NCBI GenBank assembly: GCA_036924285.1
Contig: JAYKYS010000010.1
Location: forward strand, 11,383,001 to 11,447,000
Source of the DNA: Asterella californica
Taxonomy: Eukaryota > Streptophyta > Marchantiopsida > Marchantiales > Aytoniaceae
DNA length: 64,000 nt
Direction: 5' to 3'
The position numbers were made by a program, and so were the translations under genes. The notes beneath the pieces are model-generated. The model saw only the letters and a list, made by a program, of their open reading frames with translations, was not told where the DNA came from and made no database searches. Positions 33,723 to 47,171 of the stretch are shown in pieces; position 1 is the first letter of the stretch; every line of letters starts with the position of its first letter.

Positions 33723-36391
33723 TATCTCAGTTGAACCTGCATTGCTCAGGGAAGTTTCCTCAGTGATCTTGGAGCAAACATGTGAACCTCCTGTTGTAAT
33801 CAATGAAATCAGGATTCACGTTACTTGTGGAGTCTCTCGCAGATGCCCTGGCGGACTGCAGAATTGAATTGAAAGCTTGTTGTGTGAAGGTTCGGAATTG
33901 CTTGACTGGAAGTTTATAGCTCAAACACCACGACCTTCGATTATAAACTGTCTTTTTAGCCAAGCGAAAGTCCGTCACGTAGTTGGTAAGACGCATTCCT
34001 GTGGGTATGCGTTACCGGCCAGCCACGAAAAGGTCGTCATAGTAGGAAGTCAGAAACATGTGGAGCAGCGGAATAACATAACTGAACGGGCGATTACGCT
34101 TTCTATGAAAACAACTAAAAATCTAACAAAAGCAGAATACTCAACAAGGCAAAACTGCGTTGACTAAAATGTGATTAAACAACATGCCGAAACCCTAAGC
34201 ACGGTGAAGCAACAACGTGTCGGATTGCGATATCCTGCAGGCGATACCCTTCACCTCTTCAGACTGCCTCATCGCCTGTTTATCGTACTCAGCTGCTCCT
34301 TCGAAGAAGACTCACGACGCTAAATTGACTTTTCCTGTTCGGATGGGAACATACATATTCTTTGTCGTTAGTCGAGCTGTTGCTCCTCCCACGACTGACT
34401 CTGTGGGCTCTGACGCAGGGTACCATCTGCCGTATTCTGGGGTTTCGGTTCCTGTACAGACTACGGGCAAGCACTTCAATCAGGAGTTCGTTGAACGAAG
34501 TTCGTTCTTGAGGCAGTTCAACGCCTTCGTATTAACGTCTATAAGGCGAAAAAATGTCTAACAAAAATTCGAACAAGTTGATGTAATGACGAGAATAATT
34601 ATAAATAAGCTTGTTCTACCACCATTTGGGAACTTCTGCTCGGTTTCTGATATCGGATATAACTGTTATACAGAAATTTTGTTTAAGAAATTAATTAGAA
34701 ATTAAGATTAATGTATAACTGTTAATAATAATCATACTAAGAACAGGAGAAACGTGAGAACCTAACCCAAGTGACACGCAGGGCAACACGCTTCACCAGA
34801 GGCGACCGCTTTCGGCTTAAAAAACCACATATAATCAATAGGTTAAATAATAAATTAAACTTGCTGCACCCTTCCATCTTCAGATGGACAAGACGAATAA
34901 AATAAAGTAAGCTTGTGGAATTCACCAGTACCACTACGGAATCAAAGGAGAAAAACTAGTATTTTTATTTTGCTCCCCTCTTACTATAGGTCACAGAGAA
35001 GATTCTCTGTTTATCCAATAAACTATCCATAGATCTCAGTCGCTAGTGACTAGATGGTGATGATGACTCAACAAATCAGCAAGTGTAATGTTTTTAGATA
35101 CTTTGTAACTGATTTATCAGAGTCATGATTAAAAGAATACTCTATGATCTAGCATGCTTACAAGTACTCATGGTAAACCAGAGTACCTTTATTTAGTGGG
35201 TCCACTTTGGAGAAACTCAGAAATAATTTTTTTAGGGTTTCTTATAGCAAAACAAGTACACCAGAAGGAACTTCTATACTCGGGGGTTCATTATTTGATT
35301 TTGTTAAATATAAATAAGAGTAAAATAAAATATAAATTTTTTGAGAAAAGAAAATTTTCAAAGCTCATTTTTGTAAAAAGAGTATATTTTATATATATTT
35401 TTGAAATTTTAGATAAAAAATAGTCTTAAATATTCAAAAGTGATACATTTATTTAAAATATCACTTTTCTTATATTTAAATAGAAAAATAAAATAAAATA
35501 TTTGATTTATGATTTGAGTAGCAGGTGGTATGGAAAAATAGATCTAAGTGAACCCTCTAGGTTTTCTTGTGTTGTATGATTGCAAACTTCAAAATGAGAG
35601 ATGCTAGGTGTCTCTAGCTCTTATAGCATCTCCATCGGAGTATTGTAGAATACTCTTTGAGACCTAAGGAATGAAAACGCTATCAGTAATCAGCAATTGA
35701 TATCACTAAGCATCATATCAGTAATCAGCAACTGATATCAAGAAGCCGAGAAGGCTATCATCTTTATAGTTATTGAGGTTTGATAACTATCATAGTTATA
35801 GTTAATCGAGTATGATATCTATTCAATATAATAATTATTGTTGATATCTATTTTTTAAAGTTGTCGAGTTAAATATTTATTTTTTGATATAAGGAGATAT
35901 TTCTTTATATTAGTTCCTGACTGTTGATAGAATACTCTTCCCTCGAGACCTTAAACTATCCAATAACAGTCTCATATTTGGCATAAAATGTAATAAACAT
36001 CAATTTTCATGATATATTAAGTATATTTACTATACCCTAACTCTTTCTTGAAAAAAACCTAAACCTTTTACTAGAATATTTGTGATAAAAATAATAGTGG
36101 TAGTGAATAGTAATTCGAAGTGAATGGTGTCTTGCAGTTCCTTATTCCAAGTTGAGAATTGGTTTTGATCGGAAGGAGGGAGGAATGAAATGATGCTTGA
36201 ATTAGCCACTGCAATACTTTCTTGAACAATTGGCTGAAACTCTTCTTGGAATCTTGGAATGTTGTCACTTCACAGTATAATTATTAGATTAGTACCAAAT
36301 CTTGTTCATTCTTTTTTCAATCATTCTTGGGGAAAATAGATCGTTTATGTATAGCATAATCCACTCTCCGAGGTGGAACCGAAGCGAATCG
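33723..36391. other. Mostly non-coding; two unassigned ORFs
   Basis: The plus ORFs at 33877-34167 (96 codons) and 34217-34561 (114 codons) lie in moderately GC-rich sequence but carry no recognised motif. The rest is strongly AT-rich. A short direct repeat (ATCAGTAATCAGCAAYTGATATCA) occurs twice at about 35680-35750. Confidence 0.3.
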
Positions 36392-36486
36392 AACGTTTAG
36401 GCTTGAGAAGCCACGACTATGATACGGTATAAGAGAATAGAATGTTTAGGACTGAGAAGCCACGACTACGAGATGGTATAAGAGAA
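36392..36486. repeat. Two-copy tandem repeat, 49 bp period
   Basis: AAYGTTTAGG followed by TGAGAAGCCACGACTAYGA and GGTATAAGAGAA is repeated at 36392 and 36441. Confidence 0.75.
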
Positions 36487-38739
36487 AGTATATAGTTTAC
36501 GTCAATCACGTCCGATGCTCACGTCTATATCTTATGAAAAAAATAGTTTACTAGAAAATGATAACTTGAACCTGGAACTGACCAATGACGACGGTGATTT
36601 CGTGTTTCTTCTCCTCCGAAACCACACAAGATGTGCATATTTTATCTAACTTTAACGTCTTCCTTGCATAAATTCACCGTCTTCCAAAAGAAGACGGATT
36701 TATACTACAATAGATGAATTTATTACCGAACTTTTGGTCAAGAAGGGTGAGGTAATAAATAATGTGTTAATCAATAAATTCTCTTTCGTTAGCAAAATTA
36801 ATTACTAATACATGCTTAAAAAAGTCGCTATAGGTGTTATTGGGGACTCTTCCCAGTAGTCCAAGACCTTTACATCTTTTCAATGTTTTCTAATGAAAGG
36901 ACTGAAGAGATATTTGTCCACAATGTGTTTCTTATCTCTTCTGTCAGTATACTCCTTCAAGATCACATATATTTTGACCGGTTAAGGTGGTTACCATACC
37001 AATAACAGCCTTTGGAGAGGTTATACAGGTATTCATGTCAAAGCAGTCACAAAGCTTACATCATAGTGAGTTAATAATATGCATGCAAGATAAACTTCCG
37101 TGAGCTTTTGCCTGCTTGCTGCTATCGGGGGAAAATATAAGTGTTATGTTAACTTTTATACCAAGTCGACAAGAAAAACTGAATTGTTTCTAAATATTAA
37201 ATAATATCCGCACCTATAAATACGAGAAGACAAATGCAACAGCATTTATTTCTGTGGCCTTTTCAATTTTTTCTTGTTTATTTATGCAGATCTACATACC
37301 CTCCCTTTTTCAAGAGAAAAATTTCTTCATTTCATGCAACTTTGGGTATATTTACAATTTTGAATGAAAAAATATAAAGTAATTAATTTTATTATAGATA
37401 ACCAGAAACTCAAAACATGAAACTAAAGAAATAAAACGTCTGCAGGACTATCAACCATTTCTGCCTGGGTTCTTTCTAGTACTTTTATTACACGGTCGCC
37501 ACGTGGAAAGAAAAATGGGTCAAATCTACCGTGGAACTGCACGTCTGAAAGTTATACGTCAACCTCCTGTAAGTCAGTCTCCGGTAAACTTCACTGACGG
37601 TGCGTAGGATTATCCGTGATATTCTTGAAACACGCTAATATTTGATCCATACAAGATAACCAAACCGCAGAAACAAATCCCCACTACATGACAGAAGTCA
37701 AAGCCCCCATGTTTATGAAATAAAACAAAATGGTATCAGGAATTTTGTAAATATACTCTTACCTTTATGAGAAAAGTATATCCTTCAGTTTTCAGTGGAA
37801 GATTCAAAGTAAAAAATTTAAAATTAAACTCAAAAATCATTCAAATTATCTTAATATTATTCGAATAATTATAACATGACCAACCTTACATATTTGTAGA
37901 AGGAGGAAAAAGGTTTAACTCAACTTTTCTCTCTGTGATTTGTCGTGAGAGGGAACGACGTCTACGAACGGTGCCTTTGCGCGGGGACCTTGACTTTGCA
38001 TTTTGCAAAAGAAAAAGTCATAAAGGAAAAGAAAGTAAAAGAAAGATAATTCCTCCTAAGGTCAATGGAAGGGAGGTAAATCGCTTTGACGAGGATAAAA
38101 TAGATTCTCAAAAGTGTGCTTGACGTCATACTCCTTCAATTCGACTTTTGCTTTGATTGCGAAGCTCTGAGCCACTCTTACCTCCGACCAGAGACGAATC
38201 ACACTGTCACACTCGATTTGCTGCTGATCTAACAATACTGTGAAGATTCTGAGACTCGATCAAAGGCGTCATCCGCTTACTACTGTTGCAATTTTGACTC
38301 TCCCATCTCAAATTTGGGAACTGATCTCCCGTCTATGTCCTGCTCACTCGTTGTTCATTACATCACGGGCACCAAGACCCGTGCAGTACGAGTGCAACTG
38401 TGGAAAACCATGAACCGGTACTCCGGGTACCAAAGCTTTCTACAGCCGATAACGGGACTGAGGAAGACATTTTCCATTTGGGAAGATTGAGGAAAATCGA
38501 CGGTTGGTTTCGGGAACTGAGGAAGAGGAAATCTGGAAAGTGTAATAACACAAGACAAAAATTATCTGCTGTATACAAGCGGGCAAAAAGTCAGAGTCTT
38601 GAATCCACTCTCAATAATAATTAGGGTTCATCTTGATACTTGATGTGAATCCAGCCTCTGGTTCTCATATAAACCAGAGTAAAGTCTCATAGGATTTTGT
38701 CTTATGAGAGAAATTAGGATACGACGGAGTAGTGGCCAG
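36487..38739. other. Non-coding, nothing recognised except a partial dispersed repeat
   Basis: At about 37076-37180 there is a partial copy of the dispersed repeat described at 44001-44320 (GCATGCAAGATAAACTTCCGTGAGCTTTTGCC). The ORFs at 37935-38123 and 38400-38624 are short, charged and unassigned. Confidence 0.3.
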
Positions 38740-39270
38740 GAGTCCGCTTCGGTTCAGTCTCGAACCGAATCGCCCAAGACTCGAACCAAATTTTGGCAGT
38801 TCGGAAACGGTTGGTTCGGATGCTTCTAGATGGTTCGGTTTTGAAACGATTCGATTTTCCACATGAATAACTTTTAAACTGTTTGGTCTTCAAAGTAGAT
38901 GGTCTTTAAACGATTGGATTTCATAATCTCAAAGAATTAGAACGAAAAGTATTTTTTGATCTTAATAAACATGAGTAATGAGTTCTTGATTATGAATGAA
39001 CTATTATAAAATTATGTTCACAGTGTTGTAATCAATCAAAATCTAAAACTTCACATCGATTAAAACTCATTGATAATTTGGTTTAAATTTAAATTGTTTT
39101 TAACTTTAACCTTGGTTTGATGAAGGTTTTAGAAAACAGTTTTAGTTTCAAACAATTTGGTTCAAAGATGCTTCAAAAAAATTTAGTTCATAAATGATTT
39201 GGTCCAGAAATTTGAAAATGATTTGACATTGGTTCGATGTAAAAGAATTCAGTTAGAAACCAAACTGAGC
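38740..39270. repeat. Degenerate low-complexity repeat built on GGTTCG / CGAACC
   Basis: Motifs such as CGGTTCAG, TCGAACCGAAT, GGTTCGGA, GGTTCGGTTTTGAAACGATT and later TTTGGTTCAAA recur every 10-30 bp, becoming more AT-rich towards the right. There is no ORF through it. It looks like a decaying short tandem repeat. Confidence 0.5.
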
Positions 39271-41189
39271 ACACTGGTAGTAGTGGCAAGAGAGACACTA
39301 AGGAAACAACCGCAACAAGCTTATTGAGTTTTTTTTCTAGTTTTTTCTTTAAAAAATAGTGTTCTCGAAGCTGTTTCGTATGTGTTGCTTATTACAAATT
39401 TTGTAATAATAAATTAGTTACATCGCATGACTTCTATTTCTTTTATCATACAGTTATTTTTTTGAGAAAACTCATCATTATTATCAAAGCCCAAAGAACC
39501 CAAAGAACTGCTAATCGAACTCCTAAAACAAACAAACATCCGAGAAAAAAAAACAGTCCTCCAAAAAGATGATGCACTTACAACCTAACAAGCACATGCA
39601 TGCGAAACCAAAGTGGTGGGTCCTCTTTCATGAGAGTGCTAGTTGCCTACTTGAAGTTGCCAAATAATCTTATAAACTTTAATTTGTATCGTGGAAACAC
39701 TCTTATAGTTCAAACATCAATCTCTGTACTGTTTTAACTGCAAGAGATGTGAAATTCAATGGTGATTGATATCACACCAAAATTGCTTGTGGACATCCCA
39801 TCCGGTACATCTTATAAACTATCCATACTCTCTATTTGAACTCATGTTCTATGAAAGGAACATGTAAAGAAATGATCTCAATGATATCCAGCTTTTTCTT
39901 GATCAGTCCTTTAATACAAAAGTCGAGCTTGATTAGACTCCTCTTATTGAATCATGTCTTTATCAGACCCTTGACTGGCAGTAAATGATTTTGCTAGTCA
40001 TCTTACCTCTTGAAGCTTGTGTTTTGAGTTCGTATTTTTGACGTGTATCCGAGATTGACAATATAAATTACATGGGTCATGTTTTCTTCCTGGAGTTCGC
40101 TATAAACTTCATGCGTTAATAATGAACCTTAACATGGGACGATGATTCTTAAGATGGACTGCTGTCAGTCAAGTTTCTGAGAAGACATGAATTAATAAAA
40201 AAGGTCTGATCAAGCAAAAAGTTACAATGACATCAGATATCACCACAAGTAACAAATCCATTTGCCTTTCACTCTAGGCCGTTTCTAATGACTTGTAAAT
40301 ATAGATAGACACGAACAAATAGACAGTAAAAAGTTTTATTTTCAGAATCAATAAATAAATATGATGCACAAGGAAAGTAGGGAAAATACAAAAACAAAAA
40401 ATGCAAAAAGTTTGGGACTTTTTATCTGCATGGAGATGGATTTCAATGGGTTTTCTGGAAGAAGAATACTTGCAAAAAGAAGAAGTACAACCACAAGAAA
40501 TATACACTAAATACAAATTTTACTATGTGTTCGGAGTTGGTTCTAGTGACTTCCTAAACGTTGAAGTCTTGCAATCTATGATATACTAAAATAGAAAAAT
40601 TAAATAGAATTAGGTTTTGGTGTATTACACTGTTGATAGTTTTTATGTTTTGGCATGTGTGTCTCACACATCAAGATGAACTCATCAGCACAACACAAGA
40701 AAACTCTTGTTTGGTGCATAATATTTGGGTGTAAACAAATGAAATTACTTTTTAAATTGTATTAAGTCACTTAACCCTTATGCAAAGAAGAGTTAGGTAA
40801 TAAATTAGTACGTCTATTTATTTGAGTCTTTATCTGAAGATGGAGAGGTGATATGCATATCTAATACAAACTTAAAATTTATCCAGCATTGATAGAATCA
40901 ATAAACCAACTAAAAACAATCAACTTATGATCTCAATCTCAAGAATGACGGGAATCTTTGATTAAGGTGTTATCTTTAGAAGATGCTAATGTTCACAATG
41001 CTAATGAGTACTCTTAGACAGTCCTAATCACATAAGCACGGCTTTTCTTTTTTATCTCTCCGTTAGCATACCCATAGCAGTAGCTCGAGGTGTATCACAT
41101 GTTACTTGCATTGGAGTTGATGCATAAAGAGCATGGTGACGACTTCCAAGATAGAGCAGACATGTGCTGTTAGTTCTAGATCCAAAGCC
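39271..41189. other. AT-rich, possible very old Copia traces
   Basis: Around 39735-39765 the plus strand reads TVLTARDVKFNGD, resembling the Copia integrase-tail motif SRDVKFNE, and at about 40443-40475 a GFLEEEYLQKEE stretch loosely recalls the RT LEEEVYM block. Both are short and isolated, so the assignment is weak. Confidence 0.2.
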
Positions 41190-41790
41190 AAGGATTTTTG
41201 AAGATTCATCAATACAAGAAATCAACACAAGCAATCGGTACAAGACGCACGGCAGCAGAAAGTTCAGTAAGGTTAGTGCAAGATATGCTTCGAGTTTGGA
41301 CACTACTCCTAGAATTGTCTACAGAGGAAAAAGAAACATACTCGAGAGATGAACATGGTAGAAACAATGTCATTACAAGAAAAAACTTGTTTGATAGAGG
41401 AAGTTTCACATGTTTCACAATCTGGTATTATTTTGACCGTAGACTCAACATGTACTGGGATAATGTTCAAGATGGTTGCAGCATTCGTGGGATAAACTCC
41501 AGTTGGGGAGCAAAAATGAAGTTTCAGTAGAATTCGTGGGTAACTTCAAACTTTAAGAATCTACTTTCAGTTGCACGCGTAGCAGATGCAGGAACAATCA
41601 TTGTATTTGATCAAGAGGTGGTGACGTTCTGCAAGAAGTGCAGATTTCTAGAGAGGTAGTTGCATCTGGAAAGAGGGTTGGTAATCTTTATGAGTTTCCC
41701 GTCTCATGTCCATCTCAAGTTTATAAACTTGCTGAACTCTTGTCCTCTTTTCATAAGGTTTTGACGTCCGGATCTTGTGCTTAGAAATTG
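41190..41790 (+). pseudogene. Decayed Copia-like polyprotein fragment
   Basis: From about 41525 two plus frames complement each other in a pattern typical of Copia sequence between protease and the integrase zinc domain: FVGNFKL, then LLSVARVADAGTIIVFDQEVV in another frame, then ISREVVASGKRVGNLYEFPV. Frameshifts and stops separate them. The open stretch before it (41198-41530) has no recognised motif. It is consistent with an old Copia of another family. Confidence 0.4.
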
Positions 41791-44000
41791 CGTACATCAT
41801 TTTACTATGCTCGGCTGGGTCGAGAAAATCATATATTGATATTTATTTGATCAATGCTCGATCATCTGCATGCCTTGGGTATGGTTGTGTTCCTGACCTC
41901 ATGGTAATAGAATCTGTATTATTGCACTCCTAGGCTTATACATGATCCTTAGAATTATTTTACTTTCGGAACGTGATTTTGCTCCAACATCGATCATTTA
42001 TCATTCAAATTTTAAATCTTTTTTCAGTAATATACCTGTCTTTTACTTGCAATAAACTGGAAAAAGAAACAAAATGTACTGGTTAACATCAAATACCTAA
42101 ACTTATAACCCCACTAGACACTTCTCACGTACAGACTTTGAGTGGACAACAATAACATGCATCAAATAACATGTTTCAATAAGCACATCTTAAAGGAATA
42201 AAAGTTTCTGGTCACCCTTACCTAACCATCTGCACATGTTTTCTCTTTTGTAGAGAACTTAATTATGATGGCAGAGAACTTAACTTTGTGGAGATCCAAC
42301 ACTAGAATGTGAAGCGAGAAATGAAGGGATTTCGAACATTAACTTCTTGGAGAGAAAATTACTTAGAGAGGCGCATTTAGGATAGTACACCCAAAACTGT
42401 CTTTAACAACTGACACTTTAACACCCCTTTTAAAATAGATAGTATATATGTCAATCCTCAAGTTACATCTATATTAGATCGAGAATACGCAAAACCTTTC
42501 CAAGTATCATCTCCCATCACCCAAAAGCGTAACAATTATCCTTAAAGCTTAAAGCAACATGTACAACACTTATAGGACTATGGAAATTGAGCGCAACTTT
42601 ACTTAAGAAACAAGGTGTTAAACAGTAGTACTACATACAATTATTCCAAACAGACAAATCACTGAAGAAAGAGAACAGCTTGCTCTAAAAGATTTGCAAT
42701 CTATTATTATGAAATCCGAGAAGCTGTCGATGGATAATTAAGAAGTTCTACAAGACTTTTGGGAAAGACATGAAGGATCCATACTTGAAGATTCTAATGG
42801 AGTCATTTGAGTTTTGTCAACTTTTGCTTTCAACTGAGACGGGAATAAACAAGCGTTAGTAACAACCAGGTATTAGCTAAACGATGTAAGAACTCAAACG
42901 ATGATAATAACTTTGATTTTTAAATGATGGAAAATCTCACTAGAACATGACCTATCTCCCTTCATTAAAGACCTATCTCTCTCGGATGTAATCATATAAA
43001 ATCATAGCCAAAATACAAGCAGAAAAATGAAAAATATAATATAAACAGTGAAACACAAGAACAAACAAGTTCTAACCCGAAGCGGTATGTACTCATATAA
43101 TTACATTCTTGAGCATACAATAACATCTACTAGATACTAAAAGAGACGATTATGTATATGCATATCTTTTAAGAAAGAAGACATAAAGAAGAAACAGAAG
43201 AAACTATGCATTTTTACAACATAATTTGAATAAATTAGATTAAATGATTAGTTTCCTACGCTCTGATTCAAAAGCCTAATTTATAGTTAATGTACTAGAT
43301 AAAAAGGTTCTTATAATACAAAGGTCATGCTCAGAGGAGAGACCTTTATGTCATAATAGAGTGGTTTATCCAGCTTTAACCATGTAGAGGTTTATCGTTC
43401 TGGAGTTTGAAATGAATAATATTTAAAGATGATATATTAATGAAAAATAACGTTTAAAACTCGTTAATTAAGGATAGTCAATCGTTGTTAAGTACAAGTG
43501 TTCAGATGACCAAGAAGACCTTATTTTAAGGGTCTGTTTTCAGAGAACAGATAAATTTGACCGTAACGGGTTTGATTAACTATCTCTTCATTTTACTTGG
43601 AATATGTGAAATAAGGAATCAACTTAAAGCTATTCACCAGCTTTACAAGTTATGATTCATCCCGAAACAAACTACTGAGTACTGATAAAGAAATGTTAAG
43701 ATGAAGATTTCTAGATTTCCTGGAGCAAAAGAGAGTTTTTCTTCAGACTCAAAATACATTGAAAGGAAAAAAGAATATTATCTTTCATGCTTTTATACTC
43801 ATACTCAGAGTTTAACTGATTCTTTTCATACCTTTCCAAAATAGAATCCAAAGTTGTCAAGGATGTAGATAGTCTCTCCTTTTCTTATGTATAGTGGAAG
43901 TCCTTGCTCACAATGGGCTTACTGGCCTAAGTCTTTTCTTGAGGTGGGTCTATGCATATAAATCAGTACCCGAGGGAGTGATTTATGCTCATGGACATCC
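41791..44000. other. AT-rich non-coding, nothing recognised
   Basis: No ORF of note and no repeat that I can delimit. Confidence 0.35.
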
Positions 44001-44323
44001 CCGACGAACTCTGAGAACTTTTGCTTGTTTATTGTTATTCAGAAAATATATAAGTGTTAAGTGAAAAATATATATTAAATAAATATAAAATATAAAATTT
44101 TTTATAAACGTTATTTTTTAGTCCATGTCTGGGAACACGAAGAAAGCAAGAGAAAATCCATAAGTGATGGCTCGGCTCTCACGCTTCAGAAGGTACAAGA
44201 CCGGAGAACCGTACACAATTACATTACAATTTAATGAGACGTCTAATTTATACATAACTCTTCCTACCAGAAGGGTTAGATATAAATTAAATGATTATTC
44301 TTCCTCTTCCGAACTCGGAAGAG
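44001..44323 (+). repeat. Dispersed AT-rich repeat family, copy 1
   Basis: About 320 bp similar over its length to 63681-64000: GAACTCTGAGAACTTTTGCT, GTTATTCAGAAAATATATAAG, an AT-rich centre, TTAGTCCATGTCTGGGAACACG, GCTTCAGAAGGTACAAGACYGGAGAAC, TTTATAC.TAA, CTTCCTACC.GAAGGGTTA and AAATTAAATGATTATTC. It ends in the inverted repeat CTCTTCCGAACTCGGAAGAG (44304-44323). More diverged or partial copies occur at about 37076-37180, 45205-45410, 57760-58050, 58101-58385, 59480-59660 and 62753-63035, all in plus orientation. Confidence 0.75.
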
Positions 44324-46208
44324 AATGAATATGTTCGCTCTTCCTGAATATGCTCATATTGAGGAAGAGCCTTCCTAGCCGTAAGAATTGTCGTGGAATA
44401 TCTTATCTTTTGTAAGTGACTTTACCTAGAGCTCTTGCTTATGAATTCACGCTGCTCGATAAACCTTTTGCTAGTGTTTTACGTATAACAGAAGGTCCAT
44501 AGTGGACTTACGAGCCTCAGTCGTTGTTCGAGGACAGCTTACGCATGTAAGTCTGAATGGCTTACGCTCGTAACTTACGTCATCAAGCAGGGCTTTCTGC
44601 AACATAACTTTATTCGTTATCTTATACTTCTTGCACATGACTTTACACAGCAAAACAAAATCTTTACAAGTGTTTATGCACTCTTGAGCCACTTGCATGT
44701 ACTATTAGTGTATCATCTACCAAAAGCATATAACTTACTAACAAAGACAAGTGTAAAATAACAGACAAGCAGACCAATACACTTGTTACCATGACACATT
44801 AAAACAGAGAGTTAACATAGAAAGTATTTAAAACTGATTTCTCACATCTCAAGTCTAAAATGAACTTCATCAAACCGACCATCATCTAGTTACTAGGTAC
44901 AGTTTCAGGTTACACACAACTCACAGATATCCCTTTTAAATGGCTGAGGTTTCTAGAGAATGTAAGACTCTTTGTAATTGAAGTCTCTCAAATATGCATT
45001 CCAGATGCCTTAGCCAAGGATAGATGAGAAAGGGACAAGCGAGGTATGAGGGAGAAAATAGAGAAAATGCATTGGTTTCTGAAGATGAGATGGACTCAAG
45101 GATTTTTTTGATATTTTCCTTTCACATGTGCTAGTGATGATTTGCTTAGGTTATAGAGAAAAGTCTATATGTTAGATTTAATATTTTAGACTAAGTTAAA
45201 ATTTTAGCTTATATTATTCTATAAATATTAAATATTATCATAAGCACAAGTTGCGGTGAGTCTGGAGAGAACCCATAAGTATAGAACTTTAACACGTGCT
45301 GCCAAAATCATAAGACTAGTCCTTGCTCTGATATCATCATTAATTTATGGTCAAGATAATTTATTACTTAACCTTTCTCATCAGAAGGGGTAGGCAATAA
45401 ATTAAACCTCTCTTTGATTATTTGATTACCTCAAGAACACAAAGAGATAGTTCATGGAAGAACTTATAAGACAACTCCAAATAAATATTTTGATCCAGAA
45501 GAACAAATAATTACTATCTCCGGGTATCTTACTATTTTCTAAATGTTTCATAGCTTTACATGCATGGATGGCATGTTCTTGGATCGTCTTTCCACCAAAA
45601 ACGCTTATCAAATTGAAGTCGCGTTGTGGAGCTTTCTTCGAATTAATTGAATTGTCGATAAACACAACTCTAATCACCGCTTTTCATCATGGGCTAGAGA
45701 TATTCTAAAAATTAGTCTAGAAATACTTTCACACGGCATCGATTCTTAGGAGGTTATCACATATCCCATTCAAGCATGCATATTCACCTTTGCGTCTGGT
45801 TTTGTTCCTCGGCAGTGGGTATTATTTTTGCAGGGTGCAGGTTTATTTCTTCTGCAGTCCACTCGCGTTGCTGCATGCCTTCCGGAGTACATACGATAAA
45901 TACCCGTAGTACCTCAGTGGAAGATGTGAAAAATATTCTTTATTTCATACATACAGTGGTACAGGTGATAAGTTGTAGGCCAGAAGGCGAGCCTCAACTT
46001 GACAGTCATAAGGGGTTCCGGACGACCGATACTGAACTTAATATATGCAGGTTACGAAGAGAAGCAAAACTCGCCTCACGTAGATACTGCTACACGGTAA
46101 ACGCAAACTCAGTAACGAATTTTCACAGCGGATACGATCGGTGTGTACAGCCACACCCACTACAATCGATGGTCACAGTACCTAGAAGTATGTACTTAAT
46201 TTACATTA
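44324..46208. other. AT-rich non-coding; includes a partial dispersed repeat and the Rep 3' flank
   Basis: A 3' partial copy of the dispersed repeat lies at about 45205-45410. The minus ORF at 44471-44698 (75 codons) has no recognised motif. From about 45770 the base composition becomes less AT-rich, which may mark one end of the Rep-bearing element, but no terminal repeat could be identified. Confidence 0.35.
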
Positions 46209-47171
46209 TCAGTCTATGACTACAACAGTAGGCTGCTGAGTAGACAGACATCTTTCGGAGCCTGTCTCGTGTTCCAGCACTTCACTGAGAGGTACGTAGT
46301 CGGGAAGTGGATCCGGAACTGCACTCCGATTAGCATCTGCACCTCCTGCCTGTGGTCCGTCTGGAGTGGAGCCGCCAGCTTCGTCATCTGCACCTTCCGC
46401 TGACTGTGTATAGCGATACTTACAGTTGTGACACCTTCGGCTCTCCTGCCAGAAGAAGATATTCTGCACGTCTTGGGGTGTGATCAGCTCCGGATGTAGA
46501 AAGGATTTCCAGAGCGAGTCGACCCTCCGCAGTTGAATGCCATCCTGCATAAGCCAACGAGAGGACGCAGAATACTTTCCAGAGAGAATCGTCGAACGTA
46601 GACAAGTGCGGAAGGTAGAAGACAGCGGATGGCTAGACTTATACTTATTGAATTGTAACGCGCGTGGCAAAATATTAGCATATGTGAGCTCAACTCGATT
46701 CTTAGTATCACATGCACCAAGCAGAGTATACAATTCTCTGTCGTCAACGAACATACTCTCAGAGATATTCTTTATGTGCGCATGGTGATACTGCTCCTGC
46801 TCATCCTTCATGCAATAACCTACCATGCCGACAAAGGTATGAAGGCCCTTGTTGGTTAAAGTTTTTACACAAACTTTCGCACCCAGAGGACGGTTGGTTG
46901 TCCATCCAAGAGCACTGGTGATGCGCTTTTTGACCTCCTGGGAAGAGTTCGCTGGTATGGCTATAATTCCCTGGTAATGCATGTGCAGAAGTGCTCCACC
47001 CCTCTCTATGGAAAAAACACCAGAAAAACATTGACTCTGGAGGAATTCTCCAAGTAGAGAAAAGAAAGACAGATCTAAATCTCCACCTGTCTTACAGACT
47101 GTGATCGATAGCTCTAAATTCTTCTTCAGAGGGGCTACTCTCTTCTCCCTCGCCTGTCTTCGAAGAAACAT
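46209..47171 (-). CDS. Rep-type HUH endonuclease, Replitron-like
   Basis: A 320-residue open frame encodes a single-strand nicking and joining (HUH) replication initiator. A first strand/helix pair (LELSITVCKTGGDLDLSFF, about 19-37) leads to FSIERGGALLHMHYQG, where His63-Met-His65 is the metal-binding HUH motif. VGYCMKD at 117-123 gives the catalytic Tyr119 with Lys122 three residues on. The C-terminal part has a CxxC pair (Cys247, Cys250) and a Gly/Asp/Pro-rich tail. I see no Walker motif, so a helicase appears to be lacking. This layout resembles the Reps of eukaryotic Replitrons, described from green algae and other eukaryotes. The Met at 47171 is probably not the natural start, because coding potential continues upstream in other frames. 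Confidence 0.8.
   Translation of the reverse strand: MFLRRQAREKRVAPLKKNLELSITVCKTGGDLDLSFFSLLGEFLQSQCFSGVFSIERGGALLHMHYQGIIAIPANSSQEVKKRITSALGWTTNRPLGAKVCVKTLTNKGLHTFVGMVGYCMKDEQEQYHHAHIKNISESMFVDDRELYTLLGACDTKNRVELTYANILPRALQFNKYKSSHPLSSTFRTCLRSTILSGKYSASSRWLMQDGIQLRRVDSLWKSFLHPELITPQDVQNIFFWQESRRCHNCKYRYTQSAEGADDEAGGSTPDGPQAGGADANRSAVPDPLPDYVPLSEVLEHETGSERCLSTQQPTVVVID

Noticed and set aside
40401..40589. Copia RT block in a 62-codon ORF (FLEEEYLQ)
   Set aside because: The similarity is limited to a few acidic residues and lacks neighbouring RT motifs; kept only as a weak mention.
45776..46219. 147-codon plus-strand ORF at the 3' side of the Rep gene
   Set aside because: No recognised motif, composition rich in Cys/Ser/His without pattern; it overlaps the Rep stop region only marginally and could be chance in the less AT-rich flank.
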